From: Belnapia sp.
GTDB lineage: Bacteria > Pseudomonadota > Alphaproteobacteria > Acetobacterales > Acetobacteraceae
Reading direction: 5' to 3'
DNA length: 10,673 nt
Assembly (NCBI GenBank): GCA_028291445.1
Contig: JAQGIA010000670.1
Coordinates: 1 to 10,673, forward strand
Positions 1 through 6,281 of the stretch are shown here, piece by piece. Position 1 is the first letter of the stretch. The number at the start of each line of letters is the position of its first letter. The position numbers were made by a program, and so were the translations under genes. The notes below the pieces were generated by a model. The model saw only the letters and a list, made by a program, of their open reading frames with translations. It had not been told where the DNA came from and searched no databases.

Positions 1-871
1 CCGGCACGCGCTGCTGGCCGAGAACCCCGGCTTCACCCCGCTGGTCTTCGACCTCGCCGAGCCTGGCCGACTGGCCACGGCCCTGGCCGAGCACCAGCCG
101 GAGGTGGTGGTCCATCTCGCCGCCCAGGCCGGCGTGCGCTATGCGCTGGAACACCCCGAAAGCTATATCCACAACAACGTCATCGCCACCTATACCCTGC
201 TGGAGGCCTGCCGGCAGCAGCCACCCAAGCATCTGCTGATGGCTTCCACCAGTTCGGCCTATGGCGCGAATACCGCCATGCCCTTCCGTGAAGTCGATGC
301 CGTGGCGACGCCGCTGAATATCTATGCCGCCACCAAGATGGCGACCGAATCAATCGGCCACAGCTATGCCCATCTTTGGCATCAGCCGATCACCATGTTC
401 CGTTTCTATACCGTCTATGGCCCCTGGGGCCGCCCGGACATGGCCTTCTTCAAATTCACCGATGCCATCCTGCGCGGCCGGCCGATCGACATCTACAACC
501 ACGGCCGGATGGAGCGCGACTTCACCTACGTGGACGATCTGGTGGAGGCGATCGACAAGCTGATACCCTGCATCCCGGTCGCCGGCCAGGCCGTGGCGCC
601 GAGCGATTCCGTCAGCGCGGTCGCCCCCTTCCGGGTGGTCAATATCGGCAATGCCGTGCCGGTGCAGTTGCTCGACTTCATCGCCGAGATCGAACGCGCC
701 ACCGGCCGCCCGGCCATCCGCAACATGCTGGACATGCAGCCCGGCGAGGTGCTGAAGACCTGGGCGGATTCGACGCTGCTGCAGGCGCTGACCGGCTATC
801 GCCCGACCACCGGGATCGGCCCCGGCATCGATGCCTTCGTCGCCTGGTTCCGGGACTACTACCGGCTATGA
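1..871 (+). CDS. NAD-dependent sugar-nucleotide epimerase, UDP-glucuronate 4-epimerase type (5' partial)
   Basis: The reading frame is open from base 2 at the left edge, so the true start lies outside; 289 residues are visible. This is an extended short-chain dehydrogenase/reductase. The visible part has the HLAAQAGVR stretch after beta-4, the Ser/Thr-rich STSSAYG segment, and the catalytic Tyr-Lys pair in YAATK. These are followed by RFYTVYGPWGRPDM and DFTYVDDLVEAI, the pattern of UDP-glucuronate 4-epimerases (GAE/LpsL/CapI type), which interconvert UDP-glucuronate and UDP-galacturonate in the cytoplasm for surface polysaccharide synthesis. The family usually has about 330-350 residues, so roughly 40 are missing, including the GxxGxxG NAD-binding loop. 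The stop overlaps the next start as ATGA, indicating translational coupling. Substrate could instead be another UDP-hexose; the epimerase class is secure, the exact sugar is less so. Confidence 0.9.
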   Translation, partial: RHALLAENPGFTPLVFDLAEPGRLATALAEHQPEVVVHLAAQAGVRYALEHPESYIHNNVIATYTLLEACRQQPPKHLLMASTSSAYGANTAMPFREVDAVATPLNIYAATKMATESIGHSYAHLWHQPITMFRFYTVYGPWGRPDMAFFKFTDAILRGRPIDIYNHGRMERDFTYVDDLVEAIDKLIPCIPVAGQAVAPSDSVSAVAPFRVVNIGNAVPVQLLDFIAEIERATGRPAIRNMLDMQPGEVLKTWADSTLLQALTGYRPTTGIGPGIDAFVAWFRDYYRL

Positions 872-1647
872 GCCGCAAGCTGCAAAGCGTCGCCAGCTAC
901 GAGCAATGGGTCGACTACCTGCTGGCGAAATTCCCCGAGGAGCAGGCGCTTTCCATCGCAGTGGGCGGCAATTACGAGGATATCGGGGTCTACGAGCATG
1001 CGTTGCTGCGCAGCCACGGACTGCCGCCGGACGGGTTGGTGGTGGATGTCGGCTGCGGTTCCGGCCGGCTCGCCTGGCAGCTGCGCGGCTATCCCGGACT
1101 GCGCTACATCGGCACGGATCCGGTGCCGGCGCTGATCGACTACGCCAGGCGGAAGGTGGACCGCGCGGACTTCCGCTTCGTCGTCGAGCAGCAGAACCAC
1201 CTGCCGGTCGAGGATGGCAGCGCCGATCTCGTGGCGTTCTTCTCGGTCTTCACCCACCTGCTGCACGAGGAATCCTACGCCTACCTGGATGCGGCGCTGC
1301 GGGCGCTGCGGCCGGGCGGCAAGGCGATCTTTTCCTTCCTCGAATTCGCCGTGCCGGTGAATTGGCCGATCTTCCAGAATTGCGTGCAATGGGCGCGCAG
1401 CACCGGCCAGGCCGGGCATCTCAACGTCTTCCTGCACCGGGACGACCTGCGGATCTGGGCGGCGCAGCTCGGCTTCAACGTCGAGGCCATGCTTTATGGC
1501 GATGGGCCGATCGTCGAGGTCGATGCCGTCTCGGCCACCGCGGCGGTACCGGCCGGGCGCTATCCGCTCGGCCAGTCGCTGTGCGTCCTGCGGAAGCCGC
1601 TGGCCGATGAGCCGGTGCAGCCGGCGCCTGCCCGGCCGCAGAATTGA
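868..1647 (+). CDS. class I SAM-dependent methyltransferase
   Basis: This 259-residue protein has a Rossmann-type methyltransferase core. Motif I is DVGCGSG at residues 60-66, followed by an acidic motif II (GTDPVPALIDYAR), then a motif-IV-like segment (DGSADLVAFFSVFTHL) and LRPGGKAIFSF after it. The order matches the Methyltransf_11/25 families. The ATG at 868 overlaps the epimerase stop as ATGA, so I chose it. Likely role: S-adenosylmethionine-dependent methylation of a sugar residue or lipid-linked glycan intermediate, given the epimerase partner and downstream glycosyltransferases. The substrate cannot be read from the sequence. The C-terminal 20 or so residues are Pro/Ala-rich and probably disordered. 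No signal peptide or membrane segment is seen, so it should be cytoplasmic. It is the last gene of its unit and is followed at once by strong hairpins. Confidence 0.88.
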   Translation: MSRKLQSVASYEQWVDYLLAKFPEEQALSIAVGGNYEDIGVYEHALLRSHGLPPDGLVVDVGCGSGRLAWQLRGYPGLRYIGTDPVPALIDYARRKVDRADFRFVVEQQNHLPVEDGSADLVAFFSVFTHLLHEESYAYLDAALRALRPGGKAIFSFLEFAVPVNWPIFQNCVQWARSTGQAGHLNVFLHRDDLRIWAAQLGFNVEAMLYGDGPIVEVDAVSATAAVPAGRYPLGQSLCVLRKPLADEPVQPAPARPQN

Positions 1648-1677
1648 ACAAGGCCGGGCATCGCTGCCCAGCCTTGT
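1648..1677. terminator. hairpin terminator after the methyltransferase
   Basis: Beginning at the base after the TGA, ACAAGGC (1648-1654) pairs with GCCTTGT (1671-1677), and GGGCA (1656-1660) pairs with TGCCC (1665-1669). A single C/A mismatch separates the two stems and the loop is the four bases TCGC. The stem is 12 base pairs and G+C-rich. There is no long T run, which is common for terminators in high-GC genomes. Being symmetric, it could also work for transcripts arriving on the - strand. Confidence 0.65.
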
Positions 1678-1703
1678 CGCAGCCCGGCCTTGTCGCAGCC
1701 CGG
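1672..1703. repeat. two tandem copies of a 16-bp repeat
   Basis: CCTTGTCGCAGCCCGG occurs at 1672-1687 and again, directly abutting, at 1688-1703. The repeat duplicates the right arm of the preceding hairpin, so ACAAGGCCGGGC (1648-1659) can also pair perfectly over 12 bp with GCCCGGCCTTGT (1682-1693), an alternative longer hairpin. It probably arose by slippage within a terminator. No coding potential is claimed. Confidence 0.7.
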
Positions 1704-1719
1704 GGGCCGAGGCCCCCGG
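1700..1719. terminator. GC-rich hairpin between convergent genes, likely terminator of the - strand RTX gene
   Basis: CCGGGGGCC (1700-1708) and GGCCCCCGG (1711-1719) form a perfect inverted repeat separated by GA; in RNA this would fold as a stem of about seven pairs with a six-base loop. It lies 7 bases beyond the stop of the - strand RTX gene, the normal place for its terminator, and can also act as a second block to + strand read-through from the methyltransferase. No T tract follows on either strand. Confidence 0.6.
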
Positions 1720-1726
1720 TTCCGCT

Positions 1727-2677
1727 TCAGGCGAAGACCACGTCGGTGGCGAAGTTGAAGCCCCAGGCCGCGGTGCTGAACAGGATGGTCGAGGTGCCGT
1801 CGGAGAAGGACAGGTCGCCGTCGACCAGGGTGAAGTTCGCCGCGGTCACCGAGCCGGCGGTGAACATCAGCTTATCGTAGCCGGCGACGAAATCCGTGAC
1901 GACGTCGTTGCCGAAGTTGCCGCTGAAGGAGAATACATCCGCACCGCCACCGCCGGTCAGCATATCGTCGCCGGCGCCGCCGATCAGGGTGTCGTCGCCC
2001 CAGAAGGCGTCGATGACATCGTCGCCGCTGCCGCCGTTGATCAGGTTGTTGTAGCCATCGCCGGTGATGTTGTCGTCGCCGCTGCCGGTGACGATGCCCT
2101 CGATGGAGCCGAAGCGCAGGTTGTCGGTGACGTTGGTGGTCAGCAGGTTGATGGAGAGGCCGGCGCTGGAGGAGCTGAGGTCGACCGTGTCGAAGCCCTC
2201 GCCGCCAAGGAAGACGTCCGAGCCGCCCTGCCAGACAAAGTGGTCGTCGCCGGCGCCGCCGACCAGCCAGTTGGAGCCCGTGCCGCCCATGATGGTGTCG
2301 TTGCCGCCGCCGCCCACGACCACGTCGTCGCCGATGCCGCCGGAGAGCATGCTGCCGGTGTCGCCGCCGATGACGGTGTCGTTGCCGTCGCCGCCATCGA
2401 TGGTATCGCTGCCGAGGTTGCCGAACATGTAGTCATTGCCGACGCCGCCGGACAGGCTGTCGCTGGCGGTGCTGCCGATGACGGAATCATTGCCGGCCCC
2501 GCCGTCGAGCGTCACGGCGGCGGCGACGCCCCGGATTTCGTCGTTGCCTTCGCCGCCGGAGCCGATCCCGCCGCCGATGAGGACCATGTAGTCGTTGCCG
2601 CCCAGGCCGGTAACGACGTCGTCGGCGGCGAAGCCGACCAGGGTGTCGTTGTTTTCGGTACCAGTAATGATAGCCAT
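1727..2677 (-). CDS. RTX calcium-binding repeat protein, probable type I secretion substrate (RTX-1)
   Basis: This 316-residue acidic Gly/Asp/Asn-rich protein is dominated by nonapeptides of the form GGxGxDxUx. One block runs over about residues 25-165 and a second over about 198-248 (for example GGAGDDML, GGGGADVF). Such repeats form a calcium-binding parallel beta-roll that folds outside the cell. No N-terminal signal peptide is seen. The C-terminal part (DFVAGYDKLMF, then a hydrophobic end DVVFA) resembles the uncleaved C-terminal signal region of T1SS cargo. I chose the ATG at 2677 because GGAGG lies 7 bases upstream on the - strand; an in-frame TTG at 2770 would add 31 residues without an equally good site. 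There is no recognisable protease, lipase or toxin domain, so a structural, adhesin or matrix role is more likely than an enzyme. Tandem ABC genes downstream on the other strand are the natural exporter candidates. Confidence 0.88.
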   Translation of the reverse strand: MAIITGTENNDTLVGFAADDVVTGLGGNDYMVLIGGGIGSGGEGNDEIRGVAAAVTLDGGAGNDSVIGSTASDSLSGGVGNDYMFGNLGSDTIDGGDGNDTVIGGDTGSMLSGGIGDDVVVGGGGNDTIMGGTGSNWLVGGAGDDHFVWQGGSDVFLGGEGFDTVDLSSSSAGLSINLLTTNVTDNLRFGSIEGIVTGSGDDNITGDGYNNLINGGSGDDVIDAFWGDDTLIGGAGDDMLTGGGGADVFSFSGNFGNDVVTDFVAGYDKLMFTAGSVTAANFTLVDGDLSFSDGTSTILFSTAAWGFNFATDVVFA

Positions 2678-2684
2678 TGAGACG

Positions 2685-2689
2685 CCTCC
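2685..2689 (-). promoter_or_regulatory. ribosome binding site of RTX-1
   Basis: On the - strand GGAGG is followed by seven bases and the ATG at 2677. This near-ideal Shine-Dalgarno site decides the start of RTX-1 over the upstream in-frame TTG. Confidence 0.75.
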
Positions 2690-2709
2690 GCGACTGAGCA
2701 GGCAATGGG

Positions 2710-2753
2710 GCTGGCCCCACCCCGGGACATCCCATTCAACCCATGGGGCCAGC
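2710..2753. repeat. 10-bp perfect inverted repeat upstream of RTX-1
   Basis: GCTGGCCCCA (2710-2719) and TGGGGCCAGC (2744-2753) are perfect reverse complements separated by 24 bases. The right arm touches the proposed -10 box of RTX-1 and would be mostly upstream of, or at, the transcription start, so a DNA operator is more plausible than a full leader hairpin. The left arm can also form a small local hairpin, TGGGGC-TG-GCCCCA (2706-2719). The regulator is unknown. Confidence 0.5.
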
Positions 2754-2781
2754 TTATACGGCGATTGCAACCACAGGTGAA
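2753..2781 (-). promoter_or_regulatory. sigma70-like promoter of RTX-1
   Basis: Read on the - strand there is a -35-like TTCACC (2781-2776, 4 of 6 to consensus), a spacer of exactly 17 bases, and a -10-like TATAAG (2758-2753, 5 of 6). Transcription would begin near 2746, giving a leader of about 70 bases before the ATG at 2677. The -35 box is part of one copy of the GCAAC-N4-GGTKAA motif, so a protein binding there would compete with or aid RNA polymerase. Confidence 0.5.
2767..2781 (+). promoter_or_regulatory. GCAAC-N4-GGTKAA motif, copy 3 (divergent)
   Basis: GCAAC-CACA-GGTGAA. It matches the core of the two stronger copies at 2962 and 3048 except for one base in the right half (GGTGAA against GGTTAA). 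It covers the -35 box and most of the spacer of the proposed RTX-1 promoter. Confidence 0.35.
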
Positions 2782-2878
2782 GGCCGACGGTCGTCTTAAT
2801 TTGTACCGGCGATGGTAGGGCCCACCCGATAGAACTAATCAGGCGGCCAACCGTGAGTGGCAGAAAGTCAAAAGGGAC

Positions 2879-2891
2879 AACCGTTTCGGTT
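2879..2891. repeat. short palindrome AACCG-TTT-CGGTT
   Basis: A perfect 5-bp inverted repeat with a three-base centre in the middle of the divergent region. Its AACC...GGTT halves resemble the AACC-GCT-GGTT found inside the motif copy at 3048-3066, so it may be a variant binding site. It is short enough to be chance. Confidence 0.3.
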
Positions 2892-2961
2892 TCGCTTCAA
2901 GGGACCGGATCTGGTGGTCATGGCTCAACTTTGATGCTCATTTGGGCATTTTAGGTGTTAT

Positions 2962-2980
2962 ACCGCAACAATTGGTTAAA
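2962..2980 (+). promoter_or_regulatory. ACCGCAAC-N4-GGTTAAA direct repeat, copy 1
   Basis: ACCGCAAC-AATT-GGTTAAA. The fifteen defined bases are identical to the copy at 3048-3066, while the four central bases differ. Conserved halves with a free centre is the look of a protein-binding site rather than of a simple duplication. The copies start 86 bp apart, close to eight helical turns. Confidence 0.5.
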
Positions 2981-3039
2981 GCGCAGACCCCGTTGCACTG
3001 AAAGCGGTGTAATGAGTTGTCTCGGCAATCCCGTCTTGA

Positions 3040-3068
3040 TTGACCAGACCGCAACCGCTGGTTAAACA
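3040..3068 (+). promoter_or_regulatory. candidate promoter of RTX-2
   Basis: TTGACC (3040-3045, 5 of 6 to the -35 consensus) is followed after 17 bases by TAAACA (3063-3068, only 3 of 6 to the -10 consensus). Transcription would start near 3075, which fits the ATG at 3126 with a leader of about 50 bases but would leave almost no leader for the alternative TTG start at 3078. The weak -10 is typical of a promoter needing an activator, but the call is tentative. Confidence 0.3.
3048..3066 (+). promoter_or_regulatory. ACCGCAAC-N4-GGTTAAA direct repeat, copy 2
   Basis: ACCGCAAC-CGCT-GGTTAAA. It contains a small dyad AACC-GCT-GGTT. It lies across the spacer and the start of the proposed -10 box of the candidate RTX-2 promoter (3040-3068), 60 bases before the ATG at 3126, a position suited to a repressor or a promoter-proximal activator. 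Confidence 0.5.
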
Positions 3069-3125
3069 AGGACCTCATTGGAAGGCACCTCATCGGTGCC
3101 CGATCCGTCCGACGGGGTGCACGCC

Positions 3126-3977
3126 ATGGCAGATTTCGCTTCCATCATTGGGGGATCCGGCGACAACATTTTCCCGAATGTTCCGCCTGGCGTCGACGTG
3201 TTCTACCGTATCGAGACCGGCGGCCTCTTCGTGGATGGCAGCAGCTCCACGGGCGAAACCGGCGTCGACGGTAGTTTCGCCTCCAGCGGCATATTCTTCG
3301 AAGGCAGCGATACCGGCGGGACCTCGGTGTTCCTGGGCAGCACCTTCGGCGACACGGTGAGTTCCGGCGAAGGTGCCGACAGCGTTGCCGCCGGCGAGGG
3401 CGACAACCTCATCAACGGCGAGGGTGGCGACGACATCATCTCCGCCGGCAGCGGCAACGACGTCATCACCGGCGGCAGCGGCAACGACATCATAGTGGCC
3501 GGCGACGGCAACAACACCGTCCAGGGCAACGACGGCGACGACACGATGACCGCCGGCAGCGGCAACGACTCCATGTCCGGCGGCGCTGGCAACGACTACC
3601 TCAATGGCGGCGCGGGCGACGACACCCTGGCCGGCGGCAGCGGCGCCGACTATCTCTTCGGTGGGGCTGGCGATGACAGCTTGATTGGCGGCAGCGGCGC
3701 CGACACCTTCGGCTATGCCGATGGCTACGGCGGCAATGACACCATCGAGGGCTTCAGCTATGGCCAGGACATGGTCGAGATCCAGTCCGGCATGGGCGGC
3801 ATCGGCGTCTCGGGCGGCTCCATCACCGGCTTCGACGGCGTCACCAACAAGATCGAGATCGTCGGCAGCAACGTGAAGGTCACCATCGGCAGCGATACGA
3901 TCCTGATCAAGGGCATCAGCGGCGCCAGCACGTCGGATCTGCTGAGCCACCCGGAAAGCTGGATCAAGGTCGTCTAG
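3126..3977 (+). CDS. RTX calcium-binding repeat protein, probable type I secretion substrate (RTX-2)
   Basis: This is a 283-residue protein. Residues 1-70 are a Gly/Ser-rich lead-in without a signal peptide. Residues about 72-205 are near-continuous GGxGxDxUx nonapeptides (for example [24 protein letters not shown]), expected to form a calcium-dependent beta-roll. Residues about 206-283 are a non-repeat C-terminal region ([13 protein letters not shown], then [15 protein letters not shown]) of the kind found at the secreted end of RTX proteins. No catalytic domain is seen. Start choice is uncertain: the ATG at 3126 has only GGGG 8 bases upstream, while an in-frame TTG at 3078 has AAGGA 5 bases upstream and would give 299 residues. 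At DNA level the unit GGCAGCGGCAACGAC recurs, so the array may expand or shrink by slippage. It is divergent from RTX-1 and precedes a glycosyltransferase/T1SS block on the same strand. Confidence 0.87.
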   Translation: MADFASIIGGSGDNIFPNVPPGVDVFYRIETGGLFVDGSSSTGETGVDGSFASSGIFFEGSDTGGTSVFLGSTFGDTVSSGEGADSVAAGEGDNLINGEGGDDIISAGSGNDVITGGSGNDIIVAGDGNNTVQGNDGDDTMTAGSGNDSMSGGAGNDYLNGGAGDDTLAGGSGADYLFGGAGDDSLIGGSGADTFGYADGYGGNDTIEGFSYGQDMVEIQSGMGGIGVSGGSITGFDGVTNKIEIVGSNVKVTIGSDTILIKGISGASTSDLLSHPESWIKVV

Positions 3978-3984
3978 CCCTTAG

Positions 3985-4020
3985 CGGGTAAAGACACTGG
4001 AAACACTTTACTGATACCCG
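3985..4020. repeat. nested inverted repeats in the RTX-2/GT2 gap, possible terminator or attenuator
   Basis: CGGGTA (3985-3990) pairs with TACCCG (4015-4020). GTAAAG (3988-3993) pairs with CTTTAC (4006-4011), overlapping the first stem. AGACAC (3992-3997) could instead pair with GTGTCT (4020-4025). The alternatives exclude one another in part. They fill almost the whole 50-base gap and reach to just before the GT2 start codon, so the element may reduce read-through from RTX-2 or affect GT2 initiation. There is no T tract. Confidence 0.35.
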
Positions 4021-4027
4021 TGTCTGC

Positions 4028-6277
4028 ATGATGACGGGGGTCATGGGTCTGGATACTTTCGGACATTCGCCGGCGACATCGCAAGATGTCGCCGGTATCG
4101 CTTCCGCCACCTTCCTGGTTTTGTCGCCCGGCGTCGTGCTCCTTGGCTTGCAGGGCGGCCTTCCCGGCATCGATATCGGCAGCATCGCCCTTGCCTCGGC
4201 GCTCGGCCCGATCGAATCGCCGATGTCCTGGCTCGCGGTCCCGGCAACCATCCCCGCCCTCTCCCTCGTCCTCGCCCGCGCCCAGCCCGGCCTCGCCGCG
4301 GGTTCGGTGCTCAGCGTCACCGACGAGGCCGGCGGCGCCACCCGGCTCGCCCTGCAGCCTGTCGATGATATCCGTGCCCTGGTCGGCGACCTGCCGCCTG
4401 CCGTCATCGGCCGTATCGCCGGCTTCATCGCCGCCCGCGCCCTTGGCATGTTCCGCCGGCCCGACGATGCCGGCCTCGCCGGCGTCTGCCGCAGCCTTGC
4501 CGTGCTGGCCGGCAGCGCGAAGCGGGTGGCGACGCCTATCGCCCGCTGCGGCGAGGATACGGTGTTCTGGTCGCTGCCCCGCGGCATGGCGGCGACGCCC
4601 GCCAGTTCCATCGTCATCGGCCGCCAGCGCTTTCGCCAGGCCCGCCACGCCGCCGGCGCCCTGGTGCTGCAGGACCGGCGCCTGGAGGACGGCTACCTGC
4701 TGCCGAACGATGGCGGCGGGCCGATCCATCTCGCCCCCGCCGCCGCGCCGCTGCCTACCCTGGCCGAGCTGGCCCGGCGTTCCGATGCGGCCAGCCGCGG
4801 GCTTTACCGCGCGGCGATCGGCGAACTCGCCCGCCGCGCCGCCGAGGAGGAACCGATCCGCCGCATGCTGCGCGACCATCAGCTCCTCGCGCCGATCCAG
4901 GCGGTCAGCCAGGTGGCCGAGTTGGAGGAGCCGATGGGCGGGGCGCTCGAACTGGCGCTCGACGACCATGGCGGCGGGTTGTTCCTGCGCGGCTGGCTGC
5001 GCGACCCGCTCGGGCTGATCGCTCAGCTTTCGCTGCACGGCAGCTTCGGCGAGCAGCCGCTGCCCACCAACCTGCTGACCCGCTTCCCACGTCCCGACCT
5101 GGTCAAGAAATACGCCGAATCCCCGCATGGCAGCCCCGGCATCCGCGCCGGTTTCGTCGCCCACCTGCCGCAGGCGGCGATGCGGCCCTCCGCGCAGTGG
5201 CGGCTGAAGGTCCGGCTGACCACCGGGGACCAGGTCGTGCTGGTCGCCCCGCCGGCCATCACCAGCCCGCTGCTGACGCGCGACCGGATCCTCGGCTCGA
5301 TCGCCCCCTCGCATGTCACCGCCGAAATCCTCTCGCGCTGCATCGCCCTGCCGGTGGAACGGCTGCACCAGCACGTCATGGCCGCGCGGCTGCCGCCCGA
5401 GGTGGTGCAATTCGGCACGCCGGTCGCGGACCCGGTGATCAGCCTGATCGTACCGATCTACCGCAACGTGCACTATTTGCGGCATCAGCTCTCGGCCATC
5501 GCCCGCGATCCGTCGCTGCGGCAGGCCGAGCTGATCTACGTGCTCGACAGCCCCGAACAGCGGGAGGAGCTGGAGCATATGCTGCGCGGCTATTACGGCA
5601 TCAACCGCATGCCGGTGACGCTTATCGTGCAGCCGACCAATTACGGCTACGGCAGCGCCTGCAACGCCGGTGCGGCGGAAGCCCGCGCCCCGGTGCTGCT
5701 GCTGCTGAACTCGGATGTGGTGCCGACCGGCCGCGGCTGGCTGCGGCCGATGCTGGACGCACTGGCAGCCGCGCCGAAGCTGGCCGCGGTCGGGCCGAAG
5801 CTGCTGTTCGCCAATGGCTCGCTGCAGCATGCCGGCCTCTATTTCGAGAAGCCGGAGAATGGCGACTGGCACAACAGCCACTACTACAAGGGCCTGCCGC
5901 GCTACTTCCCGCCGGCGCAGCGGGCGCGGGAAATCCCCGGCATCACCGGCGCCGCCTTCTGCGTGCGTCGCGCCGCCTATCGCGCGGTCGGCGGCATCTC
6001 CACCGATTACGTCGTCGGCGACTACGAGGATTCCGACCTCTGTCTGCGCCTCCGGGCGGATGGCGGTGGCATCGGCTATGTCCCGGCGACCGAGCTCTAT
6101 CACTTCGAGCGCCAGTCGATCAGCCTGCATACCGGCTATACCAAGACCCTGGCGGCCACCTACAATCGCGGCCTGCACCATCGCCGCTGGGCCGGCGACA
6201 TGGCGTCGCTGATGGCCCGGGCATGGCCGGCTCCCGGGGCGGCCGATGCCGCAGCCATCGCCGCAGGACCGGGCTGA
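4028..6277 (+). CDS. GT2-family glycosyltransferase with long N-terminal extension
   Basis: A 749-residue protein. Residues about 470-720 are a GT-A fold family 2 glycosyltransferase: VISLIVPIYRN opens the nucleotide-binding fold, NSD at 561-563 is the DxD-equivalent metal/nucleotide site, and GDYEDSDLCLRLR (ED at 667-668) supplies the catalytic acidic pair of rhamnosyl- and N-acetylglucosaminyl-transferase-like GT2 enzymes. Residues about 316-385 hold an accessory domain (RGWLRDP ... RPDL at 355-358) resembling one in the coiled-coil protein three genes on. Residues 1-310 match no family I can name. It probably transfers a sugar from a nucleotide donor in the cytoplasm; donor and acceptor are unknown. 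No Shine-Dalgarno site precedes the ATG at 4028 or at 4031, and no in-frame start lies further upstream, so the exact start is uncertain; ATG 4043 is an alternative. The gene ends 4 bases before the GT4 start. Confidence 0.87.
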   Translation: MMTGVMGLDTFGHSPATSQDVAGIASATFLVLSPGVVLLGLQGGLPGIDIGSIALASALGPIESPMSWLAVPATIPALSLVLARAQPGLAAGSVLSVTDEAGGATRLALQPVDDIRALVGDLPPAVIGRIAGFIAARALGMFRRPDDAGLAGVCRSLAVLAGSAKRVATPIARCGEDTVFWSLPRGMAATPASSIVIGRQRFRQARHAAGALVLQDRRLEDGYLLPNDGGGPIHLAPAAAPLPTLAELARRSDAASRGLYRAAIGELARRAAEEEPIRRMLRDHQLLAPIQAVSQVAELEEPMGGALELALDDHGGGLFLRGWLRDPLGLIAQLSLHGSFGEQPLPTNLLTRFPRPDLVKKYAESPHGSPGIRAGFVAHLPQAAMRPSAQWRLKVRLTTGDQVVLVAPPAITSPLLTRDRILGSIAPSHVTAEILSRCIALPVERLHQHVMAARLPPEVVQFGTPVADPVISLIVPIYRNVHYLRHQLSAIARDPSLRQAELIYVLDSPEQREELEHMLRGYYGINRMPVTLIVQPTNYGYGSACNAGAAEARAPVLLLLNSDVVPTGRGWLRPMLDALAAAPKLAAVGPKLLFANGSLQHAGLYFEKPENGDWHNSHYYKGLPRYFPPAQRAREIPGITGAAFCVRRAAYRAVGGISTDYVVGDYEDSDLCLRLRADGGGIGYVPATELYHFERQSISLHTGYTKTLAATYNRGLHHRRWAGDMASLMARAWPAPGAADAAAIAAGPG

Positions 6278-6281
6278 GCCC

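Larger units (their letters stand above)
2678..3125. other. divergent intergenic regulatory region between the two RTX genes
   Basis: This stretch of about 450 bases has no gene I can support and is clearly AT-richer than its flanks (TTATAC, TTTTAGG, GGTTAAA, CTTAATTTG). It holds the leader and promoter of RTX-1, a candidate promoter for RTX-2, a 10-bp inverted repeat, a short AACCG/CGGTT palindrome, and three copies of a GCAAC-N4-GGTKAA motif. The content and the divergent layout suggest joint control of both RTX genes. Confidence 0.7.

Noticed and set aside
859..1437. A 192-codon open frame on the - strand inside the epimerase/methyltransferase region
   Set aside because: It is antisense to a clear methyltransferase with intact motif I and shows no family features.
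1496..2680. A 394-codon open frame on the + strand across RTX-1 with VVAxxADD-like repeats
   Set aside because: The apparent repeats are the reverse complement of the RTX nonapeptide coding repeats. RTX-1 has the ribosome site and correct family motifs; the + frame also runs into the methyltransferase gene and across the terminator block.
2931..2964. TTGATG and TATACC as a + strand promoter
   Set aside because: The two boxes are 22 bases apart, too far for sigma70, and no better-spaced pair is seen.
3355..3720. Repeated DNA that could suggest a CRISPR-like or satellite array
   Set aside because: The period follows the 27-base coding unit of RTX nonapeptides in frame, without unique spacers of constant length; it is a protein-coding repeat.
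3090..3950. A 286-codon repetitive open frame on the - strand opposite RTX-2
   Set aside because: It mirrors the RTX-2 repeat array and has no independent start signal or domain.
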